Positions 42,807 to 52,819 of a DNA stretch of 64,000 nucleotides are shown here, piece after piece (the stretch's first letter is position 1; every line of letters begins with the position of its first letter). The stretch comes from Phycisphaerales bacterium. GTDB taxonomy: Bacteria > Planctomycetota > Phycisphaerae > Phycisphaerales > SM1A02. The notes under the pieces were generated by a model. That model made no database searches, had not been told where the DNA came from, and was given only the letters and a program-made list of their open reading frames with translations. The stretch lies in assembly GCA_009691705.1 (NCBI GenBank), contig SIAR01000005.1:1-64000 (forward strand), given 5' to 3'. The translations under genes and the position numbers were made by a program.

Positions 42807-43445
42807 GTGAAACCCAGTGCCGTGCTGTTGCTCATCGACAATTACGACTCGTTCACGTGGAATCTCGTGCAAGCGTTCGGCGTGCTCGATGGAACGCTCG
42901 AGATTCGGGTCGTGCGCAATGATGCGATGAGCGCAGCTGCCGCGGTCGCGCTCTGTCCGCAGTATCTCGTGATTTCGCCGGGTCCTTGCACGCCGCGCGA
43001 GAGTGGCATCTCGTGCGAACTTATCGCGAGATTGCGCGGCGAGATTCCGATTCTTGGAGTTTGCCTTGGCCATCAGGCGATTGGCGATGTGCATGGGATG
43101 ACCGTCGGGCGCAATGATCGTCCTGTGCATGGCAAGACATCGGCGATTTTTCACGATGGGCTGGGACTGTTCGCGGGTGTGAGTTCTCCCACGACGGCGA
43201 CGCGCTATCACTCGCTGATTGTTGAGCGCGCTAGCGTGACGCGCGAGTTCGAAATCTCTGCCTGGACCGACCGTGATGAAGTGATGGGTCTGCGATGGAA
43301 AGCCCCGGCAGGCTGCGCGCCACTAGAAGGGGTGCAGTTTCATCCAGAGAGTTTTCTTTCTGTGGATGGTCCGACGATGCTTGGGAATTTCTTGAAGATG
43401 GCCCGCCCCGACCGTACCGCCGTAACTCATTCGCCTGGAATGTGA
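42807..43445 (+). CDS. anthranilate/aminodeoxychorismate synthase glutamine amidotransferase subunit
   Basis: 212 aa class I amidotransferase of the TrpG/PabA type. N-terminal [16 protein letters not shown], oxyanion loop [11 protein letters not shown], nucleophile [10 protein letters not shown] (Cys), and C-terminal QFHPESF for the His/Glu of the triad. It provides ammonia to TrpE or PabB; no partner gene is adjacent, so which pathway (tryptophan or folate) is open. GTG start at 42807. It overlaps the convergent thiG stop by 19 bp. Confidence 0.9.
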   Translation: MKPSAVLLLIDNYDSFTWNLVQAFGVLDGTLEIRVVRNDAMSAAAAVALCPQYLVISPGPCTPRESGISCELIARLRGEIPILGVCLGHQAIGDVHGMTVGRNDRPVHGKTSAIFHDGLGLFAGVSSPTTATRYHSLIVERASVTREFEISAWTDRDEVMGLRWKAPAGCAPLEGVQFHPESFLSVDGPTMLGNFLKMARPDRTAVTHSPGM

Positions 43446-44302
43446 GTCACGACGCCCTCCCAAGGGCTCGACGCGCTCGCGTATCTGCGCTTGGGCATCC
43501 GCCCCGCATGCGCACCCATCCAACCAGAATCACATGCCATGCGCATCGCACTTGCCATCATCACCGAGTCACCGGCGTGCGCGATGGCAGTGTTGAGAAG
43601 CACGCCATCTGCGCCGAGTTCCATCGCCAGCGTGACATCGCTTGGCGTGCCGACGCCAGCGTCAACGATTACCGGGTAACTCGGATCGCCACCCGCCGAC
43701 TTGTCTTTGAGCAGTTCGAGGATGATCGAAATCGCACTTGGATTCGAGATGCCGCGACCCGATCCAATTGGACTTCCTGCGGGCATCACGCTTGTCGCGC
43801 CAGCATCGCGCAGTCGCACAGCCATTATTGGATCGTCACTCGAATAGCAGAGCACTTCGAATCCATCGGCGACTAGTTCGCGGCAAGCTTCGAGTGTTCC
43901 CACCGGATCGGGCAATAGAGTGCGTTTATCTCCCAGCACTTCTAGTTTCACCCAGCGCGCGCCAGGATTCTTTAGTTGTTCCAAGATATCGCGCCCGAGC
44001 CGGGCGACCCGCACGGCATCGGCGGCGGTGAAACAGCCGGCGGTGTTGGGAAGGATGGTCAGTCGAGAAGTGTCCATCGCATCGAGCAGCGACTTGCCGT
44101 TCGCATCGATAAGTCGCTCCCGCCGCACGGCGACGGTCACGACATCACAACCGCAAGCAGCAAGGGCGCGGTTCATGGTCTCGTCGTTGGCGTACTTGCC
44201 AGTGCCGACAATGAGCCGCGAGTGCAGGGTGAACGATCCAACCCTCAGAGGCGGAATCGGGTGAGTTTCTGTGGTTTCGAGAAGTTGCGCCATTGGTTTC
44301 AT
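43427..44302 (-). CDS. thiG: thiazole synthase
   Basis: 291 aa TIM-barrel enzyme. It builds the thiazole phosphate from 1-deoxyxylulose 5-phosphate, dehydroglycine and ThiS thiocarboxylate. Motifs: [16 protein letters not shown], the catalytic lysine in [20 protein letters not shown] and [31 protein letters not shown]. It overlaps thiS by 4 bases (ATGA). The C-terminal ~25 residues extend beyond the usual end and overlap the amidotransferase gene. Confidence 0.96.
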   Translation of the reverse strand: MKPMAQLLETTETHPIPPLRVGSFTLHSRLIVGTGKYANDETMNRALAACGCDVVTVAVRRERLIDANGKSLLDAMDTSRLTILPNTAGCFTAADAVRVARLGRDILEQLKNPGARWVKLEVLGDKRTLLPDPVGTLEACRELVADGFEVLCYSSDDPIMAVRLRDAGATSVMPAGSPIGSGRGISNPSAISIILELLKDKSAGGDPSYPVIVDAGVGTPSDVTLAMELGADGVLLNTAIAHAGDSVMMASAMRMACDSGWMGAHAGRMPKRRYASASSPWEGVVTHIPGE

Positions 44303-44499
44303 CCGCCTCCGACAAGTGTGACTATCTCGATGCGATCGCCATCGCGCACTTCGACTTGTGTGCGCTTGCTGTGGGGGACGAGCCGCGCATTCACCTCAAC
44401 CGCGCAGGGGACTTCGCTGGTGCGGAATCGCACGACGACCTCTTCAACCGTTGAGTGGACCGCAAGAGTTTCTAGTTTTCCGTTCACGGTGATCTGCAT
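44299..44499 (-). CDS. thiS: sulfur carrier protein ThiS
   Basis: 66 aa ubiquitin-fold carrier. N-terminal [13 protein letters not shown] in the middle, C-terminus ...IVTLVGGG. The usual diglycine is preceded by one more Gly; the final Gly still serves as the thiocarboxylate site. The start is ATG at 44499-44497. It is separated by only 21 bp from the divergent lipoprotein start, so there is no room for a TPP riboswitch. ThiF and other thi genes are not in the window. Confidence 0.9.
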   Translation of the reverse strand: MQITVNGKLETLAVHSTVEEVVVRFRTSEVPCAVEVNARLVPHSKRTQVEVRDGDRIEIVTLVGGG

Positions 44500-44520
44500 C
44501 AGAGTCGTAAGATTAGCGCA

Positions 44521-45312
44521 GTGAAGTATCTCATGAGAACACCATTCATTGTTGCGCTCACGCTGGCCGCGCTGACCGGATCGGGCTGCGGCGCCAAGCG
44601 CGAAGACACGAGTACTCCGCAGAAGGCACTCGACGCGATTGCCCGCATGATCGAAGAGGGGCATCCAGAGGGACTCCCCCAGATGATCGAAATCAAGGCG
44701 CGCGACGTCACGTTTGATGATGGCGTCACTGAGGCGAGTGCCATTGAGAATGTCAAAGACAAGATGGCGCAGATGATCGGACAGTTGTGGCGGGTATCGA
44801 AGAAAATCAAGGCGCGGTTTCCAGAAGAACTCTCGAAAGAGGCTGCCGTCGGGGGGCAGATCGCGGCGCGCGAGGGATTCGACTACCGCGAACTCGCCAA
44901 GCGTGTGCTGGGCGATCCATTTGGATTTCTCAGTGAACAGCGGGCGCGCATGACCGTCGAAGATCTCGGGGATGGCACCGCCGCAATTCTGTTCGACGAC
45001 GAGCCTGCCTACGGCGGACTTCTGACGATGGTCGAGACGCCAGATGGTTGGAGGGTGAGTGTTCCCGTCGACACGTTGCGTTCGAATGAGTATTGGCCCG
45101 ACACGCGCCACGAATGGGCGGTGATCGCATCGATGATGCTCGGCATCGAAAACTCGCTCTGCGATTTCGAGGCAGAGTTCGACGATGGAAAGATTCGCTC
45201 GGTGCGCGAAGCGGGGGAACGGGTTGGAAGACTCGTTGGTGAGTCGGTCGTCGTGCAGAGCGTGATCTACGCGATGATGAAACGCAAGGATGACGCACCC
45301 GCAACGCGTTGA
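44521..45312 (+). CDS. hypothetical lipoprotein
   Basis: 263 aa. The N-terminal signal ends in the lipobox LTGSGC at about residue 23. The mature part (SCGAKRED... onward) is acidic and helical, with repeated ALDAIARMIEEGHPEGLPQMI-type segments. No homologue is recognised. A GTG at 44521 gives the longest form; ATG 44533 is also possible. It is divergent from thiS and convergent with the antiporter. Possibly a periplasmic binding or stress protein; no function claimed. Confidence 0.65.
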   Translation: MKYLMRTPFIVALTLAALTGSGCGAKREDTSTPQKALDAIARMIEEGHPEGLPQMIEIKARDVTFDDGVTEASAIENVKDKMAQMIGQLWRVSKKIKARFPEELSKEAAVGGQIAAREGFDYRELAKRVLGDPFGFLSEQRARMTVEDLGDGTAAILFDDEPAYGGLLTMVETPDGWRVSVPVDTLRSNEYWPDTRHEWAVIASMMLGIENSLCDFEAEFDDGKIRSVREAGERVGRLVGESVVVQSVIYAMMKRKDDAPATR

Positions 45313-45330
45313 ATCAATCGCGTCGCCACC

Positions 45331-46662
45331 TCACTCCATAAACAACAGCGTGACCAGCACAAAGACGGGGACGAGCACCGCGAGGGACCATCCCATGTAC
45401 CCGAAGAAACTAGGCATTTTTACGCCACTTTCTTCAGCGATTGCCTTGACCATGAAGTTGGGTCCATTGCCGATATAGGTGTTGGCTCCCATGAAAACTG
45501 TCCCGAGTGAAATGGCAACGAGTAGCGGCCCGCTCACGGTGATACCACCCGTGAGCGCGACCATAGCCACCGCCGGGTCGACTGGAAGCGCCGTCGCCGT
45601 CGTCAGAAACACGAGATAGGTCGGAGCGTTGTCGAGCAGGCTCGACAGAATGCCAGTCATCCAGAAAAACTGGGTTGGTGTGGTGATGCCGAGATCTGAT
45701 CCACGGTGGGCGAGAACCGCGAGTGGCACTTGCATGGTGAGAAAGATCCCCATGAAGAGCAGGGCGACTTCGACGATCGGCGACCATGAAAACGAGTTGA
45801 GTTTGCGCAGGGCGCCACTGGTTGTCCAGAGGCTCAGCACTGCGAAAAGAATCATCGCTCCTTCGCGGGAGAACTCTGGAATCACGAACGTTGTTCCGAT
45901 GAGGGGCTGACCGGGCAGTAGCAGGATGACCGCTGCCAAGATTCCTGCCAGCCACACGAAGTTGACGCGGCCACCGATGTGCAGCGGATGACGCACGACC
46001 GATTCGAGGCGGATGACACGCGCACTCTCATGGCGCACCATCCACGTGTCGATCATGAAGTAGATCGCCAGCAACACGCCCACCGTGAAGAGCCATGGCT
46101 GCCAGAGTTGGAGGGTCCAGAAGAATGGAATTCCCCGCAGATATCCCAGAAAGAGCGGAGGGTCGCCGATGGGCAGCAGTGTGCCGCCGATATTGGCGAC
46201 GAGGAAAATGAAAAACACCACCGTGTGCGAAACGCGCGTGCGATGGCGATTTGTGTCGAGCAAGAGTCGGATGAGCAACATGCTCGCGCCGGTCGTACCA
46301 AGCACGCTGGCCAGCAGCGCCCCAGAGGCAAGAATGATCGTGTTCGTTCGCGGCGTCGCCGCAAGATCACCTCGTAACACGATTCCGCCAGCGACGACAT
46401 AGAGCGATCCGAGCAGCACCATGAAGGGGATGTATTCACTCAACAGGGTGTGGTGAAAGAGTTGCGCGCCCTGCGTCGCCCCCTCGGTCTGCCACACAAA
46501 CAGCAGTGTGAGCAACCCGCAACCACCTGCCACGAGCGCTTTGTTCGGGTTGGCGTGCCACCAATGCTTTGTCGCAGAAAAGAGCGGCAGCACCGCAATG
46601 GCGAGCAGAAGTGCGACGAATGGCAATGCGCCGAGCGGCCAGAAGGGTTGAACTTGCTCCAT
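45331..46662 (-). CDS. NhaD-type/citrate-transporter-like sodium:proton antiporter
   Basis: 443 aa with about 11-12 hydrophobic helices. Features of the ion transporter superfamily are PIGDPPLFLGYLRGIPFFW, a hairpin-like GASMLLIRLLL and, in the second half, DNAPTYLVFL and GANTYIGNGPNFMVKA, which correspond to the substrate-binding NAPT/NGPN elements. It likely exchanges Na+ for H+ across the inner membrane. It is in single-gene form between a lipoprotein and the propeller operon. Confidence 0.85.
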   Translation of the reverse strand: MEQVQPFWPLGALPFVALLLAIAVLPLFSATKHWWHANPNKALVAGGCGLLTLLFVWQTEGATQGAQLFHHTLLSEYIPFMVLLGSLYVVAGGIVLRGDLAATPRTNTIILASGALLASVLGTTGASMLLIRLLLDTNRHRTRVSHTVVFFIFLVANIGGTLLPIGDPPLFLGYLRGIPFFWTLQLWQPWLFTVGVLLAIYFMIDTWMVRHESARVIRLESVVRHPLHIGGRVNFVWLAGILAAVILLLPGQPLIGTTFVIPEFSREGAMILFAVLSLWTTSGALRKLNSFSWSPIVEVALLFMGIFLTMQVPLAVLAHRGSDLGITTPTQFFWMTGILSSLLDNAPTYLVFLTTATALPVDPAVAMVALTGGITVSGPLLVAISLGTVFMGANTYIGNGPNFMVKAIAEESGVKMPSFFGYMGWSLAVLVPVFVLVTLLFME

Positions 46663-46860
46663 TCACGGAAGGTTAGTGCAGGGTCGTGGCCGATCTAGTG
46701 TCGGCGTTCTTTGATGAAAGCAAGAAAAGACGATCATGCTCTCTTGAGTCATTCCGCCAACCACATTGTTGTGCTCACACCGCCTCAAACGAACCCCGGA
46801 GTTTTCAAGGGCGGAAGCACAAGAATCCCCTGATTCGCGCTGTCGCTGCGCGATTGTCTG

Positions 46861-48894
46861 GTGGTTAGACTCGCCTGTCTGATGGTTGTCACCCTCCTCT
46901 GTGCGTTCGTCTCGACCGCAGTGGCACAAGTGGTGCCCGTTGCAGTTCCATCGTCGAGCGAACTTGCTGGCGCATATCTCTGGCAGTGCACCGAATTGCA
47001 AACACCTGTTGGGTGTGCGATCACCCGCGATGGCCTCGTCGCAGTCGCCGACGCCGCTGGCGAAGTGGTTGGACTGTCCGCGGTGGATGGAGCGGTTCGC
47101 TGGCGCACTTCGCGGGCTGGCGACGAAACCCTAGTGAATCCTGCAGGAATCGCGGTGCTGCCAGATGGTTCATTGCTCGTGAGCGATGCGCGTCGCGGCC
47201 GCGTCGATCAGTTTTCGCAACAAGGCAATTGGATAGCACGCTTCGCTGAGCAAGTCGCGCTCACGCGCCCGACTTCGATCGCAGTTGGCAGGCGCAGTGA
47301 TGGTGCCCACTGCGTCGCAATCGTCGACGACGCATCTCACGAGATCGTGATCATCGGCCAAGATGGCATCGAACTCTGCCGCATCACGCGCCATCATCTG
47401 CAGATGAATGATGGATCTAACGCGCGGCCATCCCATGTCGCATTTGTGGCAGCGGGAGCGCTCGCTGTGAGTGCATCCGAGCAACACCAACTCTTTGTCT
47501 TGGACATCGCGAACTGCGACTCACCAACTAACGCCGCACCAGTTGTGCAATCATCGTGGGGAGGGCGCGGTCCATTTCCTGGGCTCTTCAATCAGCCGAT
47601 GGGAATCGCGAGTGACGGCGCGTGGCTTTGGATCGCCGATCAGTTCAATCATCGCATTGCACGGCAGTCGCACACTCTCGCGGTGCGAGGCGAAGGCAAA
47701 CTTGCCTATGGACAACACGCGGTCTTTCCGCGGGCGGGCGAGGGGGCGGTGCACTATCCGGTGGCGATCGCAGTTGGGCGCGACATCGCGCTGGGTGCGA
47801 AGCGCGGCGCACTCGCGGTCGCCTGCGAACCATTCGAGCGCCGCGTGCAAGCGTTCGTGCCCAGCGCTAGCGAGGAACCGGCTGACTTGCGGCTGATTCT
47901 TCCCAAACTCGCGGGAGTGCAAAGTCACTTTGGCGCAGCAGCAACTATTGCTGGTCAAGAGGGCAATCAGCGCTTGTTTATGCATGACCCCGAGTCTGCG
48001 ACGGTTGTCGCGTTTGATCTTTCGCGCGGGCAACCGATTCATGTCTCGACAATTTCTGGCGCGGGCACCAAACCGCACGAATCGGGACGCATCGACGCAC
48101 TCGTCGCGCTGAGCGGCGCGCAGGATGGACCCCAGCGTCTGCTCGTCGCCGATGGTGCAAATCGCCGGCTTGCGCTTTGGGAACTCACCGATCCTCCAGC
48201 GGAAGTCATCTTCGAACCATTCATGGCAAAGCTCGTCAAGACGCGCTCGTACGCGCGACTCGATCTTCCCGCTGACGCAATCATTGTCTCGCTTGCGCTC
48301 AGCGGCGACAACATGGTTCTCGCGCTGTGCGCCGATGGCCCGCACATCGTGACACTTGATCCCTCCCTGCGCACCGCAACGCTGCTGCCCATCACCGCTC
48401 CAGACACGACCGCCCGTGCCGTCGCAATCGCGTGCGCCAGCGATGGAACCATCGGCGTTCTCTTCGACACCCCAGCGATGATCTGTCAGTATCGATTCGA
48501 GAGCGACCGCTGGAAACCCGTAGGAACTGTGCCACTTGCTGCGGTCGCTCATGCGCGCAACCTCTGCGCGGGAGTGGCGGGAGAATGGTGGGTGGACGAC
48601 GACGCCAACGATTGCATTGTCGTTGTGCGGGCCGATGGTTCGACTGCCACAATTGGATCGCGCGGCGTCGCCGATGGCGCATTCTGGTTGCCAACCGCGT
48701 GCGCGCGAGATGCGCGTGGGGCGATGTACGTTGTCGATAGCGGCAATCATCGCGGTCAACGGTTCAGTTCGACGGGCGAGTGGCAACTGACCTTCAGCCT
48801 CGGTCGCACATACACGCGGGCGCGAGGCGCCAATGAAGTGATGGGAGTACGCAAGGCGCCCAGCGCTCTACCAACGCAGGGCACCAAACAATGA
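46861..48894 (+). CDS. secreted NHL-repeat beta-propeller protein
   Basis: 677 aa from a GTG start. The N-terminal signal peptide (about 1-24, VVTLLCAFVSTAVAQ) targets export. The body is built of NHL-like repeats, e.g. VNPAGIAVLPDGSLLVSDARRGRVDQFS, FNQPMGIASDGAWLWIADQFNHRI, AMYVVDSGNHRGQRFSSTGEW near the C-terminus. Such six-bladed propellers mediate protein or ligand binding. The stop overlaps the ATG of the YtkA-like gene (ATGA), so it heads the exported operon. Alternative start ATG 46882. Confidence 0.82.
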   Translation: MVRLACLMVVTLLCAFVSTAVAQVVPVAVPSSSELAGAYLWQCTELQTPVGCAITRDGLVAVADAAGEVVGLSAVDGAVRWRTSRAGDETLVNPAGIAVLPDGSLLVSDARRGRVDQFSQQGNWIARFAEQVALTRPTSIAVGRRSDGAHCVAIVDDASHEIVIIGQDGIELCRITRHHLQMNDGSNARPSHVAFVAAGALAVSASEQHQLFVLDIANCDSPTNAAPVVQSSWGGRGPFPGLFNQPMGIASDGAWLWIADQFNHRIARQSHTLAVRGEGKLAYGQHAVFPRAGEGAVHYPVAIAVGRDIALGAKRGALAVACEPFERRVQAFVPSASEEPADLRLILPKLAGVQSHFGAAATIAGQEGNQRLFMHDPESATVVAFDLSRGQPIHVSTISGAGTKPHESGRIDALVALSGAQDGPQRLLVADGANRRLALWELTDPPAEVIFEPFMAKLVKTRSYARLDLPADAIIVSLALSGDNMVLALCADGPHIVTLDPSLRTATLLPITAPDTTARAVAIACASDGTIGVLFDTPAMICQYRFESDRWKPVGTVPLAAVAHARNLCAGVAGEWWVDDDANDCIVVVRADGSTATIGSRGVADGAFWLPTACARDARGAMYVVDSGNHRGQRFSSTGEWQLTFSLGRTYTRARGANEVMGVRKAPSALPTQGTKQ

Positions 48895-49328
48895 AGATAT
48901 TTCTGGCGACCATCGCACTGCTCCTCGCCCAGGGGTCGCAGCCGAGCGCTCCTGCGCCCGCGGCTGCCTGGCGTGCGGTGACCAGCAACGATGGGTCGTG
49001 GATCGTGCGTTGGCGGCTGATTGTCGAAGGAAAGCCAGCAGAAGTTCCACTTGTACGCAAGCGATTCACAATCGAGTTGCAGGTCGAGTCGAAGCTCGAT
49101 CCCACGATGAGAGCGCGGGCGCTGACGGTCGATGCACAAATGCCAGAACACTTGCACGGGATGAATGTCGCGCCGACGGTCGCGCTCGATGATGGTGGGC
49201 AAGGTGGCGCTGCGCTGGGCACCGCCCAGGGGATGCTCTTCCATATGTCTGGTCGTTGGGAGGTCGATATCGACATCGACGATGGAACTACCGTGGAGCG
49301 CGCGCAGTGGAACATCGCACTTCCATAA
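48891..49328 (+). CDS. YtkA-like exported protein, possible copper binding
   Basis: 145 aa. Signal peptide (FLATIALLLAQG). The rest is one beta-sandwich domain resembling YtkA/auxin-binding-like exported proteins: MPEHLHGMNVAPTVA followed by GMLFHMSGRWEVDIDI. His/Met pairs in these two segments (HLHGM, FHM) could bind copper. It has five Trp (W27, W37, W41, one in GRWE, one near the end). Overlap with the di-heme gene (22 bp) argues that they act together. Assignment is to the fold, role inferred. Confidence 0.72.
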   Translation: MKIFLATIALLLAQGSQPSAPAPAAAWRAVTSNDGSWIVRWRLIVEGKPAEVPLVRKRFTIELQVESKLDPTMRARALTVDAQMPEHLHGMNVAPTVALDDGGQGGAALGTAQGMLFHMSGRWEVDIDIDDGTTVERAQWNIALP

Positions 49329-50500
49329 TCGTCACGCTCGCATTTCTGTGCGCGTGTGAGCCGTCCGTGCAGTTGACGAATTCGCAGGTCAACCTCATCA
49401 AAGAGATGGGATTCCCTGGCGCACCGCCGCTCGATCCAACGAATCGCTACGCAGACGATGCCGGGGCGGCCGGGCTGGGACATGCTCTGTTTTTCGATCC
49501 AAACCTCTCGAGGAATGGGGAGATTTCATGTGCGACATGCCACCTACCAGAGCGCGGTTTTACCGATGGGCTCGCGCTCAATCTCGGGCTCTCGCAGGGT
49601 GTGCGCAATACGCTTTCGCTCTTGGACTGCGCGCATCAGCAGTGGTTCAACTGGGATGGTCAATTCGATTCGCTCTGGAGTCAAGCGCACGGTCCTATGT
49701 TGCATCCTCGCGAGATGGGAAGTTCGTATGAGCACATCATCGATCGCGTGCGAGGCGAACCGATCCTCTGCAATCAGTACGAAAAAGTCTTTGGACTGCT
49801 GCCTCAACCGCCACTCACAGAAAGTCAGAGCGAAACAATTGTCGCGAATCTCGGCAAGGCGATAGCGGCGTACGAGCGAAAACTTGTCACAGGACGGAGC
49901 CCTTTCGATCGGTGGGTCGAGCGATGGAAGCAGGTGGGGGCACCAAGCGATCTCGCGGGGGTGACTCTTGGCGGGTTTTCAGCCGCGGCGCAACAGGGAC
50001 TCGCAACATTCACAAGCCGCGGCGAGTGTTGGAAATGTCATGTTGGACCGCTGCTCAGCGACGGTGAGTTTCACGCGCTCGGCGCCGCTCCGCGCAACGA
50101 TCTCATCGCAGATTCAGCGCGATTTGGCGCGATCGCAAAACTGCAGTCGAACCGCTATCGCTCAAGCGGTGCGCACTCGGATGCCGCCCAAGGCGAGCAG
50201 GCCAAAATCGTCGAAGCCCTCGTCGCGCGGTCCGATCAGTGGGGGGCATTTCGCACGCCAACCCTTCGAAATATCGGCAAAACAAGCCCGTATTTTCACC
50301 AAGGGCAATTTGCAACACTGCCAGAGGTCTTGCACTTTTATAGCACGCTTGAGGGGGCGGTCACGATGGATCACCACCGCGAATCAGTGCTGCGAAAGAC
50401 CGATCTCTCGCCGGACGAAATCGCAGGCTTGCTCGCCTTCCTCAAGACCCTCGATGGGGACGATCCGCCGATTCAGTGGACGATCAATCCCTGGAATTGA
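49307..50500 (+). CDS. di-heme cytochrome c peroxidase (MauG/MbnH-like) lipoprotein
   Basis: 397 aa. GTG 49307 is chosen because GGAG (49295-49298) lies 8 nt upstream and the peptide then starts with a lipoprotein signal ending LCAC (C17). Two c-type heme motifs are present: CATCH (75-79) and CWKCH (241-245). Conserved peroxidase elements are LGHALFFDPNLSRNGEISC, the tryptophan-rich WFNWDGQFDSLW and GAFRTPTLRNI. The family reduces H2O2 or oxidises a partner protein. Direct overlap with the YtkA-like gene makes that protein the candidate partner. Confidence 0.92.
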   Translation: MEHRTSIIVTLAFLCACEPSVQLTNSQVNLIKEMGFPGAPPLDPTNRYADDAGAAGLGHALFFDPNLSRNGEISCATCHLPERGFTDGLALNLGLSQGVRNTLSLLDCAHQQWFNWDGQFDSLWSQAHGPMLHPREMGSSYEHIIDRVRGEPILCNQYEKVFGLLPQPPLTESQSETIVANLGKAIAAYERKLVTGRSPFDRWVERWKQVGAPSDLAGVTLGGFSAAAQQGLATFTSRGECWKCHVGPLLSDGEFHALGAAPRNDLIADSARFGAIAKLQSNRYRSSGAHSDAAQGEQAKIVEALVARSDQWGAFRTPTLRNIGKTSPYFHQGQFATLPEVLHFYSTLEGAVTMDHHRESVLRKTDLSPDEIAGLLAFLKTLDGDDPPIQWTINPWN

Positions 50501-50569
50501 CGCGAGGAAATCGCCAGATCTCGCCCGACTGCGAGTGGAATTGGCTCGCGACCGTTGTAGAGTGAAAGG

Positions 50570-52819
50570 GTGAAGATATTCTCCTTTATTGGCGCGCTCG
50601 TTCTGACCTGTTCATTCACCGGCCTCGTCATCGCCCACGAGGATGATCCCAAAGAGCAGAATCAAGAGCCACCATTCTTCGGTCCGATTTGGAGGGCAAG
50701 CGATGGCGGAGTCGCTGGAGGAACATTTCAGTATTCGGGGGTGAACCTGCAGGCGTGGCTTCCATTCACCGCCATCAGTGCGGCAGCCACCAGCGCGAGT
50801 GATGCGTGGGGATATGTCAGTGCAAGCGGTCGCGAGTATGCGATTCTTGGCATGAGCAACGGAACTGCATTCGTTGAGATCACAGTTCCCTCGGCATCGG
50901 TGCTGACAAAGTTCATGCCTCGACCAGCGAGCGCGAGCGACAGTCTCTGGCGCAACATGAAGACCTACCAGAACTACTGCTATGCGGTGAGCGAAGGCGG
51001 CGGCGGCATCCAGGTGTTTGACCTTGCGCAGATTGACAGCGGCATGATCACCGATTTGGGAACAGTCACAACGGGTGGTGTCGCGTCATCGCACACAATG
51101 ATCATCAACGAAGCGACGGGCTTTCTCTACCGAATGGGTGGAGGATCCAGTGGCGTGCGTTGCTACAGCCTGGCCAATCCCGCAGTTCCGACCTACGTTG
51201 GCGCGTGGAGTGCGAAGTACACGCACGATGGTGCCGTCTTCACCTGGCCGACCGGTCCATACGCGGGGCGCGAAATCTTACTGGCGTGCGGCGGACTCAA
51301 TGGCGGGCAGACTGAAACGGGTCTTGACATTCTCGACATCACCGACAAAGCAAACATCGTCGTCATTGGTCGCGCGACCTATCCCAACGCTGCATATTGC
51401 CATCAGGGATGGATTTCACCTGACTACAAATATTTTTACATCAACGACGAGATTGACGAGGCAAACTTCGGCGTGCTCTGCCAGACCAAAATCATCGACA
51501 TTCAGAATCTCGCCGCGCCGTTTCTTGCCGGCACTTATTCGAATGGGCAAGTCTCAGTCGATCACAATCTCTACATCAAGGGCAACGACCTCTTCGCGAG
51601 CAATTACAAGAGTGGCTTGCGCATCTACGACATCACTAATCGCACGTCGCCATCTGAGCGGGCGTGGTTCGACACCTACCCAACTGAAAACGCAACGGGA
51701 TACGCGGGATTGTGGAGCAACTATCCATACTTTCCAAGTGGCACGGTCATTGGCAGCGACATCCAGCGCGGGCTCTTTGTTTGGACTGTTGGCGCAGCGC
51801 CATTGACCATTGCATATCCGCAGGGGATTCCCACAACGGTCACTCCTTCCGGCGGATCGTTCAACGTCACAACAACGCTCGGAGCGGGTCAGACGATCGC
51901 GGCTGGCGGTGCAAAGTTGGTTTTCAACACTGGTGGTGCAACGAATCAGACGGTGCCATTGCAAGTCACAGGCGCGGGAGCGTGGAAGGCAGCCTTCCCG
52001 GCGCTCGCGTGTCCATCGACGGTGGGATTTGCTGTTGAGTTCACGCTGACTGGTGGAACGATCGTGCGCGATCCGGTGAGTGGACTTCGAACGGCATCGG
52101 TGAACTATGGTGAGATTGTCGACTACACCGATTCAATGGAAGTTGGAACGGCGGGATGGACCGTCGGAACGACCGGCGACAACGCCACGAGTGGAATCTG
52201 GGAGAGAGGCGATCCAGTTGGAACAACCGCACAGCCCGAATCTGACAACACGGTCGCGGGTGTCGCGGCATGGATCACCGGCTTGGGTGTGGTCGGTGGC
52301 TCAGCGGGGGCGGCCGATGTCGATGGTGGAACAACGACGCTCACCTCTCCAACAATCAATGCAACTGTGATTGCCGATCCAGTTTTCTCTTGTTACGTCT
52401 GGTATTCGAACAACCTCGGCGGAGCGCCAGGTCTAGATTCGATGCCAATCTTGCTCTCGAACAACGGGGGAACTTCCTGGACACAGGTCGATCTCGTGAC
52501 GGCGAGTCCGGCTGTGTGGACTGAGAAACGTGTTCGCATCGCAGACTTCATGACGCCAACCACGTCGATGAAGTTGCGATTTCAAGCGCGCGATCTCGAT
52601 TCGGGCAGCCTGGTCGAAGCGGGCGTTGATGACGTGCGCCTCATCGGATTCAATTGCACTGTGAGCCGTCCCGCCGATCTCAATGGCGACGGCATCGTCA
52701 ACGGATCAGACCTCGCAGTGATGCTCTCACAGTGGGGCAGTGCAGGCTCTGCAGATATCACTGGAGATGGCACGGTCGGCGGCGCTGATCTTGCGGCGCT
52801 GCTCTCTGACTGGGGTTGA
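50570..52819 (+). CDS. choice-of-anchor B (LVIVP) protein with C-terminal dockerin-like domain
   Basis: 749 aa. Signal peptide (about 1-22) ends in IAHED. An LVIVP-type propeller follows (about 40-425; FMPRPASASDSLWRNMKTYQ, SHTMIINEATGFLYRMGG, VDHNLYIKGNDLFASNYKSG). A beta-sandwich carbohydrate-binding-like region occupies about 430-700. The last 47 residues are two dockerin-like calcium loops, DLNGDGIVNGSDLA and DITGDGTVGGADLA. Calcium loops and anchoring suggest a cell-surface or matrix protein. GTG start at 50570. It follows the di-heme gene by 69 bp on the same strand. Confidence 0.88.
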   Translation: MKIFSFIGALVLTCSFTGLVIAHEDDPKEQNQEPPFFGPIWRASDGGVAGGTFQYSGVNLQAWLPFTAISAAATSASDAWGYVSASGREYAILGMSNGTAFVEITVPSASVLTKFMPRPASASDSLWRNMKTYQNYCYAVSEGGGGIQVFDLAQIDSGMITDLGTVTTGGVASSHTMIINEATGFLYRMGGGSSGVRCYSLANPAVPTYVGAWSAKYTHDGAVFTWPTGPYAGREILLACGGLNGGQTETGLDILDITDKANIVVIGRATYPNAAYCHQGWISPDYKYFYINDEIDEANFGVLCQTKIIDIQNLAAPFLAGTYSNGQVSVDHNLYIKGNDLFASNYKSGLRIYDITNRTSPSERAWFDTYPTENATGYAGLWSNYPYFPSGTVIGSDIQRGLFVWTVGAAPLTIAYPQGIPTTVTPSGGSFNVTTTLGAGQTIAAGGAKLVFNTGGATNQTVPLQVTGAGAWKAAFPALACPSTVGFAVEFTLTGGTIVRDPVSGLRTASVNYGEIVDYTDSMEVGTAGWTVGTTGDNATSGIWERGDPVGTTAQPESDNTVAGVAAWITGLGVVGGSAGAADVDGGTTTLTSPTINATVIADPVFSCYVWYSNNLGGAPGLDSMPILLSNNGGTSWTQVDLVTASPAVWTEKRVRIADFMTPTTSMKLRFQARDLDSGSLVEAGVDDVRLIGFNCTVSRPADLNGDGIVNGSDLAVMLSQWGSAGSADITGDGTVGGADLAALLSDWG

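Noticed and set aside
44500-44520. TPP riboswitch before thiS
   Set aside because: Only 21 bp separate thiS from the divergent start, far too short for a THI element.
44299-45111. 270-aa ORF containing thiS
   Set aside because: Only the last 66 residues match ThiS; the rest lies antisense to the lipoprotein gene.
47551-48786. 411-codon ORF on the minus strand opposite the NHL propeller gene
   Set aside because: It is antisense to a clear propeller coding frame. Arg/His/Cys-rich composition and lack of motifs indicate a GC-driven shadow.
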